DNA of 44,518 nt from Brachionus plicatilis. Taxonomy: Eukaryota; Rotifera; Eurotatoria; Ploima; Brachionidae. Both the position numbers and the translations under genes were made by a program. Under the pieces are notes generated by a model. That model saw only the letters and a program-made list of their open reading frames with translations. It did not search any database and was not told where the DNA came from. The stretch spans positions 1,261,799 to 1,306,316 of the forward strand of contig QEOQ01000214.1 in the NCBI GenBank assembly GCA_010279815.1. The letters run 5' to 3'. Below, piece after piece: positions 39,295 through 44,518 of this stretch (position 1 is the stretch's first letter; each line of letters opens with the position of its first letter).

Positions 39295-40452
39295 TTAAAT
39301 TTTAGAAACCAAATTTTGCTCCAAAATACTGTAGACAAATGGACAATTTTTGTTAGCAAAAAACTCGTACAAACTAAAATCATTGTATTTGACGGCAAAT
39401 TGCTGACTAAATTTTCCGTAAAAATGCACCGAGTATGTGTCTTTAAATGAGTAAATATCAATAAGGCCATTTTTTAGAAATAACTTTTTCACATTTTCCC
39501 AATTGACAGGGTAGAAAAAACTTTCCGGAAACAATTCCACATCGCACTTGGGAGTGCTGCTGGTCAACTCCTCGTAGATATTTTCAGTTTTGCAATAGGC
39601 CTTGAGTGATCGCATAAAAAGCTTTGGTCCATTGTGGCCCCATTCGTTTGCCTTGTAGTTTTGGCTAAAATCGGCAATCACATGTTGAAGAAAAGAATGA
39701 TTTTTGCCAAAAACCAAAACACCATTTCCCAGACTAGGCTTTGAAAACTCGGTTATGTAGCCGAGACCGTTTCTCTGCACCAACGAAGTGAGTTCCCGAA
39801 TGGTGATTGTGTCCAAGTCGGAGTAGTAGCCGCCGTATTTGTACAGCAAGGCTACTCGCATTGCATCTGACAGGTCGTGGATCCAATAGTGACTTTTGAG
39901 GAGCTCTTTTTCATGGCTCAACCACCAGGCCATTAGCGGTGTATTGTTAAATACTTCACTTTCATCTGCCACTGTAAACTTTATATTTGGGTATTTTTTG
40001 AGCAAATTGGAATCCAACTTGGCACCAAGTGACACAGTGTGCACATCAGCTTTGGGGTTGTTGAATGCCGCTGATTCAATGCTACACATTTGTTTGTAGT
40101 CTAAAAATTTTCTTGACTTGTCGGTCTCTAGTAGAAAAATGTTGAATTTTTCTTTGTTAACTACCAATTTAGATGGTAGAATATCTCGCTCAAAATTGTT
40201 TTTTGTCGGGAAGTTATTTACAATTATAATGAAAAGCATTGAAAAGAGAATGAATGCTGACTTGATGATTTTTTCCGGATTCCATATGATCCGATTTGTG
40301 GCGTAGAGGAAAAAAATGGCCAAAAAGATGGATGCCAGCTGGGGATTTGGAATCAAGACTCTTTGAATTAGAGTGTAGACTAATATCAATGATAAACACT
40401 TAACATATGATGAAGAAGAATTGTTTTCCATTTTTTTTAATTTGGATTCCAT
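39295..40452 (-). CDS. GT32 glycosyltransferase (A4GALT/A4GNT-like)
   Basis: 385 aa from ATG 40452, or 378 from the in-frame ATG at 40431; single exon. The family transfers Gal or GlcNAc in alpha-1,4 linkage in the Golgi. Core motifs: FNIFLLETD (103-111) and MCSIESAAFNNP (122-133) as in A4GALT FFLETS..MCSVESAAR; TPLMAWW (171-177); LSDAMRVALLYKYGGYYSDL with the DLD metal-binding motif at 212-214; NGVLVFGKNHSFLQ (243-256); EWGHNGPKLFMRSL (270-283); FPESFFYPVNW (308-318); and YSVHFYGKFS near 340. The N-terminus has three hydrophobic stretches (about 18-30, 38-54, 64-79) where family members have one signal anchor, which is unusual. Donor and acceptor specificity are not predictable. A decayed fragment of this gene lies at 41006-41120. 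Confidence 0.88.
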   Translation of the reverse strand: MESKLKKMENNSSSSYVKCLSLILVYTLIQRVLIPNPQLASIFLAIFFLYATNRIIWNPEKIIKSAFILFSMLFIIIVNNFPTKNNFERDILPSKLVVNKEKFNIFLLETDKSRKFLDYKQMCSIESAAFNNPKADVHTVSLGAKLDSNLLKKYPNIKFTVADESEVFNNTPLMAWWLSHEKELLKSHYWIHDLSDAMRVALLYKYGGYYSDLDTITIRELTSLVQRNGLGYITEFSKPSLGNGVLVFGKNHSFLQHVIADFSQNYKANEWGHNGPKLFMRSLKAYCKTENIYEELTSSTPKCDVELFPESFFYPVNWENVKKLFLKNGLIDIYSFKDTYSVHFYGKFSQQFAVKYNDFSLYEFFANKNCPFVYSILEQNLVSKI

Positions 40453-41005
40453 AATTAAATAAAGCTAACTTGTAAAATTTCTAGCTATTCACTTATTTTT
40501 TGAACTAAATAAATTTTATTTTTAGTTTATTTTGTTTGCATCTTGAAAAAATGATAATAAATTGTTTGTTATTTTTTGAGTTAAAAATGAGCTAAAAAAA
40601 GTCTATTGTTTCGTGAAATGTGACATTTTAAATTTTTATTTTTTTTAGGTTTTTATTTTGACTAATTTAATTAATGACACTTTTTCAAGTTATTTTATTG
40701 TCATCATAAATTGGGTCGCTACAATTAAATCTTGTAAATTATCTTTTTTATTCTAAATTATGAATAGAGAAAATTATTTTTTTTTAAATAATCTTTTGTT
40801 TTTTTTTTAAATCGTGAGTTCAATATCTGAATGTAATAAACTAAATTAGCGAATGATTCAAATTAATCAAGTGGAAAGTTAAATTCTTTTCAATTGTCCT
40901 TGATTTATATAAATTTTTTAATAAAATAAATTGAGTTCTGGAGGCTTTTACAATTTGAAGCTGTTTTGCTTCAGACATAAACAAATGCCTCGAATAAAAT
41001 TAGGC

Positions 41006-41120
41006 AATTTATCAAAATTTTATCTCGCCAAAAGTTATTTACAAATATAATAAAAAAATTGAAAAGATGATTAATGTAGATTTGATGATTTTTCCGGGTT
41101 CCATGATCCGATTTCTGTTG
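41006..41120 (-). pseudogene. Decayed duplicate fragment of the GT32 gene
   Basis: The stretch TATCTCGCCAAAAGTTATTT to TTCCATGATCCGATTTCTGT aligns with 40182-40307 of the gene (codons about 49-91), in the same orientation, with deletions (for example TGTTTTTTGTCGGG is missing). It cannot be translated. It shows a local direct duplication like that at 3.8/5.5 kb. Confidence 0.75.
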
Positions 41121-41249
41121 CTATAACTAATTCATCACTTTTGTTTACAAAATTTTTATTCAATTTTAAACTTTATAATTTTTAAACTTAAATAAAGAAA
41201 AGAATATATTTGAAAAAAATAAAATTATTTTAAAATTTAATTCAAGTGA

Positions 41250-41655
41250 ACTTTTTCCTTCTCAATTTTTAATTTTCCTAAGAGACTTGAAGTTAATTTT
41301 AGAATGTTATTTAAAATAATTGTTTAAAAACAAAAATTTTTTTTAAAAGAATGTGTTCATCGAAATAATTCTTTAAAAAATTAATTCCTTTAAAATAAAT
41401 AATTTTTATCTTAATCTTAACCTAATTGTAGGTGGAAAGTTTCAAAACTCAAAAAAGGTTAACTTTTCCACCTACAATTTGGTTGAGATCAAGATAGAAA
41501 TTTTTTAATTTAAAGAAATTAATTTTTTATACGATTTTATTTTGATGAACAGATTTTTTTATAAAAATTTTTTTATTTTTGAACAATTTATTTTAAATAA
41601 TTCTTAAAAATAAACTTCAAGTTTCTAAGATAAATTAAAAACTGAGATGGAAAAG
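41250..41655. mobile_element. Palindromic fold-back element, about 400 bp
   Basis: The halves are imperfect inverted copies: CTTTTTCCTTCTCAATTTTT..GACTTGAAGTTAATTTTAGA at the left mirrors the sequence ending AACTGAGATGGAAAAGTG. The centre is the perfect pair AATTGTAGGTGGAAA/TTTCCACCTACAATT (41430-41480). Boundaries and target duplication are uncertain; no ORF. Probably a palindromic MITE. Confidence 0.7.
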
Positions 41656-42539
41656 TGAAAAGGATATAAAAGAATAAAAAAAATTTAAATTATTTTATTT
41701 TTTCCAAATGCATTCCTTTCTTGATATAAGTTTTCAAAATAATAATTTATATATCAGATTCATCAAAATTAATTTATTAGAAAATTATTTGTCCAGATAA
41801 GTCTGATTTAAATTAAAAATCTATTATTAATTTTTACAAATAGTTATCCTTTGAAAATTTAACTTTTGACTTTGGCCAACTTCAGTTTCAGAAAAACTTT
41901 TGATTTTTTTTATTTCCTTTTTGAAGTCTTCTATTTTGTTCAGTTGATAACAAAAAAAATCTTTAAACAAAAAATGAAAAATTTAAACAGACGCAAAATT
42001 AATGGTTTAATCTTTTAAACAATTTATTATCATTTTATTATTATATAATTTCCGAATTTTAGAAAAGTGAAAAATATTTAATTTTTTTTAAAGAGTTTAA
42101 AGGTTTATCAAAATCTAAATTTTTCTAAATTAGCTTTAAGAATATCTTTAAATGGAAAGGATGTACAACAGTGTTAAAAAATATAGTTCCTTATCTAATT
42201 TTTTATTTAGTAAATATTTTTTGGATGAAAAATGAATAATTAAGGTAACGGTATATTACTTGATACTTTGTAAAATTGGTGAAAATTTTATAACAGGTAA
42301 AACATCAAAGAACATTGAATTAATAAACAACATATATTCCTAGTATCAGACATTTTAATTTTAAATGTTTCTGAAATTTAAACTCACATAACAAAATATT
42401 TATCGGGAATTGACATTTATCATTTTTAATTTTAATAAAAAAAAGTGGGCGGGAAAAGATTGATGAACTCGAAATAATGAAGAGATAAAAATTAAAAGCT
42501 TAAAATAACTTGAAAAAAGAATTCTTATAATTTATTTAT

Positions 42540-42923
42540 TTAGTTACCAAAAAAATTAAATATCACATACAAAAAAGCAATTAAAAAAATAAAAATGCTT
42601 GAATAAGAGAATATTTGAGTAATTTTTTTATAAAAAATTGATTTTTTATAATTTTTTTGGACATAGTACTTTTTCATTTTGTAAGCAGCAGCAAGTGAAA
42701 CGATTCCGGTAGGAAGAAAGCAAAAACTGGCCAATTTTGAAATTTGAGCATAAAAATTAACATCTTGCTTTTTTATTTCGTTTTGACATTTTTCAGATAT
42801 ATGAAAAAAATTAATTGTTTCCTCGTTCAAAATTGTCGAATTGCAATTTTGATAAATCAAAACTGATTGACAAAGATCATTTTTTGGTTTTATATTTTCC
42901 ATAATTCTAGAATTAAAAATCAT
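42540..42923 (-). CDS. CD225/dispanin-family small membrane protein
   Basis: 127 aa from ATG 42923, or 120 from ATG 42902 (MENIKPKNDLCQS); single exon. The C-terminal half fits the CD225 domain of IFITM/dispanin, PRRT and SynDIG proteins. It has a re-entrant segment ISKLASFCFLPTGIVSLAAA (Cys, PxGI and small residues, compare FCCxPxGIVA), a basic loop YKMKKYYVQKNYKKSIFYKK, then the transmembrane helix IFSYSSIFIFLIAFLYVIFN. The N-terminal half is polar with several Cys. Family members sit in plasma or endosomal membranes with cytosolic N-termini; some affect membrane fusion, others act in neurons. The substrate role here is unknown. The sequence is divergent and Lys-rich, as expected for this genome. 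AATAAATAAA overlaps the stop codon. Confidence 0.65.
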   Translation of the reverse strand: MIFNSRIMENIKPKNDLCQSVLIYQNCNSTILNEETINFFHISEKCQNEIKKQDVNFYAQISKLASFCFLPTGIVSLAAAYKMKKYYVQKNYKKSIFYKKITQIFSYSSIFIFLIAFLYVIFNFFGN

Positions 42924-43710
42924 TAGTTTCTATTCACTAAAAGTGTATAATAATTTTAAATGATTTTAGATTTAGTTAAATTCTAAACAAGTGGTTAAGA
43001 TTCACGTGATTAAGACAATTTTAAAATAAACACACCCATTTTGAAAAATTTTTTCAAATCATAGCAAAATTTTAAAAAAAAATATTGAATTTAAAATTTT
43101 CAAAATATTTTAAACAATAAAAAAAAAATTATGAAAGATCTAAAATTCTAAATTTGATTTTTTAATAAACTATCTTCCATTTCAAGAAATTATTTGATAA
43201 ATATTAGGGTTGTTAATCGGTCTATTTTTTTTAAATAATTAAGATAAAAAAATCGTTTATTAAAAAAAAGATCTCGATAGAATATTTTTTAAAAAATTCG
43301 AATTTTTATTTTTTGATTCTTTCGAATAAAATTTTTTTTATTCGAAGATTCTTTTTTGTTTGGTAAAAAAAAAAAAAATAACATCATCTTAATCTTGTCG
43401 TAAAATAAGCTTTCTAAAAATTCTCTTTTACTTTGTCATAAAAAAATAAAATCAAAAACCAGAGATTTTAAAACTTGTTTAAGGTTTAAAAAAACACTTT
43501 TTTTGTATTACACCTTCTCAGTTTTAAGTGAATGTCTTTTTAGTCATTCCGGTCAAATTCAAACAGACTTAAGAACTTGATACTAATCACTTAGAAATGC
43601 TACTTTTTATTCGAGACAATTTAAAAAATCTAAAAATTTTTAGTGATATATTTTAATTTTTAAACAAATTTTAGAGATTCTTTTTTATGTTAAAATTCTA
43701 AAAAATCGAA
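42924..43710. other. AT-rich intergenic DNA
   Basis: No gene seen. A hairpin of GATTCTTTCGAATAAAA/TTTTATTCGAAGATTC lies at about 43314-43353. Confidence 0.5.
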
Positions 43711-44421
43711 GGGTCTAGCTGACCAACATACATAAAAATCTTTTCACCATACATTCAAATCTTTTCACTATACGTAGTTTTTATCAAAACATACATTTGC
43801 TGAAAATCATACAAAATTCTTAAAAATATACATAGGGCTGAAAAACAAACAGATTGCTAACAAACATACTGGTTTTTTAAAAAAATCACTTTTAAATTTA
43901 GTCCTGTTTAATTTTAGCAGATAAATAAAAGAATTATTTTTAAATAAAAGAGACGATTTATTTTAATTTTCAAAATACAAAAATTTAGTAATAAACTTTA
44001 AAAAAAAATGTTTTATTCGATTTAATTAAATTTGATAATAAAAGTCAAAAATTAATAATTAACTAATCTTTTTCTAATGATTTAGTAGACTTTTTTTGAC
44101 CTCCTTTTTTTGGCTTATTTACAAATTCACGTGCATTTAATAATGATTCTAGTGCTAATAAATGGCCACATAATTTATATTTATAATTAATTGTTTGTTT
44201 TGTCCGTCTATTCATTTTATTAAATTTTTTGAAAATAATTTTAAATTTAAATTTTTTATTTTTTAATATGCCAATTTTTGTATGTTTTTAAGCTAGTATG
44301 TATGTTTTTTAGCATGTTTGTATGTTTTTAAGTTAATGTATGTTTTGAAAAATTTTGTGTTTGCTGAAAAGATATGAATGTATGTTGAGAAGATTTTGAT
44401 GTATGTTAAAACAACAAACCC
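43711..44421 (-). mobile_element. 711-bp MULE derivative with CATACAT-array TIRs
   Basis: Termini GGGTCTAGCTGACCAACATA (left) and GGGTTTGTTGTTTTAACATA (right, inverted). Each arm has repeated ACATACAT words spaced with TCTTTTCA (left: 43727-43865; right: 44265-44410). The interior keeps a single coding piece, a SWIM-type fragment (44063-44215). No convincing 9-bp duplication is seen (AAAATCGAA versus TTAAGTTTA). The layout matches the nested element at 23913-24594. Confidence 0.75.
44063..44215 (-). CDS. SWIM-tail peptide of a MULE derivative (50 aa)
   Basis: ATG at 44215 opens MNRRTKQTINYKYKLCGHLL and runs through ALESLLNAREFVNKPKKGGQ and KKSTKSLEKD to TAG 44063-44065. It aligns with the SWIM tail at 24213-24392: shared x-C-x-HLLAL-(8 to 10)-FVNKPK(R/K)G. 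The first CxC of the SWIM finger is lost (Thr/Gln there), so it should not bind zinc. The frame is nevertheless intact. Probably a transposase relic; expression unknown. Confidence 0.5.
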   Translation of the reverse strand: MNRRTKQTINYKYKLCGHLLALESLLNAREFVNKPKKGGQKKSTKSLEKD

Positions 44422-44460
44422 TTAAGTTTATGGGTTCTTTTCAAAAATTAAACTTTTTAA

Positions 44461-44518
44461 AGGGCCTAGCTCATTCAATTTTTGTCCAAATTGAATTAAA
44501 ATGGTACCAAATTGAAGC
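44461..44518. mobile_element. MULE-type terminus cut by the window edge
   Basis: GGGCCTAGCTCATTCAATTT closely resembles the left TIR GGGTCTAGCT at 43711, only 40 bp beyond the previous element's end. Only 58 bp are visible, so the rest of the element, if any, is outside the window. Confidence 0.4.

Larger units (their letters stand above)
40453..42539. other. Intergenic with gene fragment and palindrome
   Basis: A/T-rich DNA holding the GT32 fragment (41006-41120) and a large palindrome (41250-41655); the rest shows nothing recognisable. Confidence 0.5.

Overview
This is a very AT-rich animal (metazoan) nuclear DNA window with few genes and many small DNA transposons. The eukaryotic assignment rests on GT-AG introns, AATAAA polyadenylation signals, a U3 snoRNA and a Pol III tRNA gene. 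The animal assignment rests on LZTR1, LIN37, ARL14EP, core-1-type GT31, A4GALT-type GT32 and CD225 family genes. The sequence is not vertebrate-like. A small invertebrate with an extremely AT-rich genome, such as a monogonont rotifer, would fit, but that is inference and could not be tested here.

Layout. 1-9.7 kb is mostly intergenic DNA and mobile-element debris. It holds retroelement-like tails, a possible tiny two-exon gene near 2.9-3.1 kb, a two-exon unknown membrane-protein gene (3809-4269) with a decayed second copy at about 5.5-5.75 kb, and between the two copies a complete non-autonomous pogo/Tigger element (4339-5205). A broken SAP/SWIM MULE-type transposase lies at 7.8-8.9 kb. 9.7-13.2 kb has a single-exon core-1-type galactosyltransferase gene (9728-10762), a U3 snoRNA (12296-12521, +) and tRNA-Arg-UCU (12731-12803, -). 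13.2-16.3 kb is decayed DNA ending in a Tc1-like transposon remnant.

16.5-26.2 kb is CTR9, the TPR scaffold of the PAF1 complex, in three exons with strikingly GC-rich first-exon DNA. Its two introns carry a 42-bp tandem repeat, a piggyBac remnant, a 1.34-kb TIR element, and a 1.7-kb TIR element with a MULE nested inside it. 27.9-36.5 kb is LZTR1 (minus strand, 13 exons, one apparent single-base frameshift). Its large introns hold three palindromic or TIR MITEs and an AT-hook ORF remnant. LZTR1 is head-to-head with LIN37 (36686-37261), with 143 bp between their start codons. LIN37 is convergent with a compact three-exon ARL14EP gene (37436-37929, -). 39.3-40.5 kb is a GT32 glycosyltransferase, followed by a decayed duplicate fragment, a palindrome, a CD225-domain membrane protein (42540-42923, -) and a second MULE (43711-44421). 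A further TIR begins at the window edge.

The housekeeping genes act in transcription elongation (CTR9), cell-cycle gene repression (LIN37), chromatin or ARF-effector biology (ARL14EP), CUL3-dependent RAS ubiquitination (LZTR1), glycosylation (GT31, GT32) and RNA processing or translation (U3, tRNA). They do not form an obvious pathway. The most distinctive content is the non-autonomous DNA transposons. Several have exact target-site duplications, and several keep only a DNA-binding piece of a transposase: the pogo HTH region, a MULE SWIM zinc finger with a basic tail, and the piggyBac and Tc1 N-termini.
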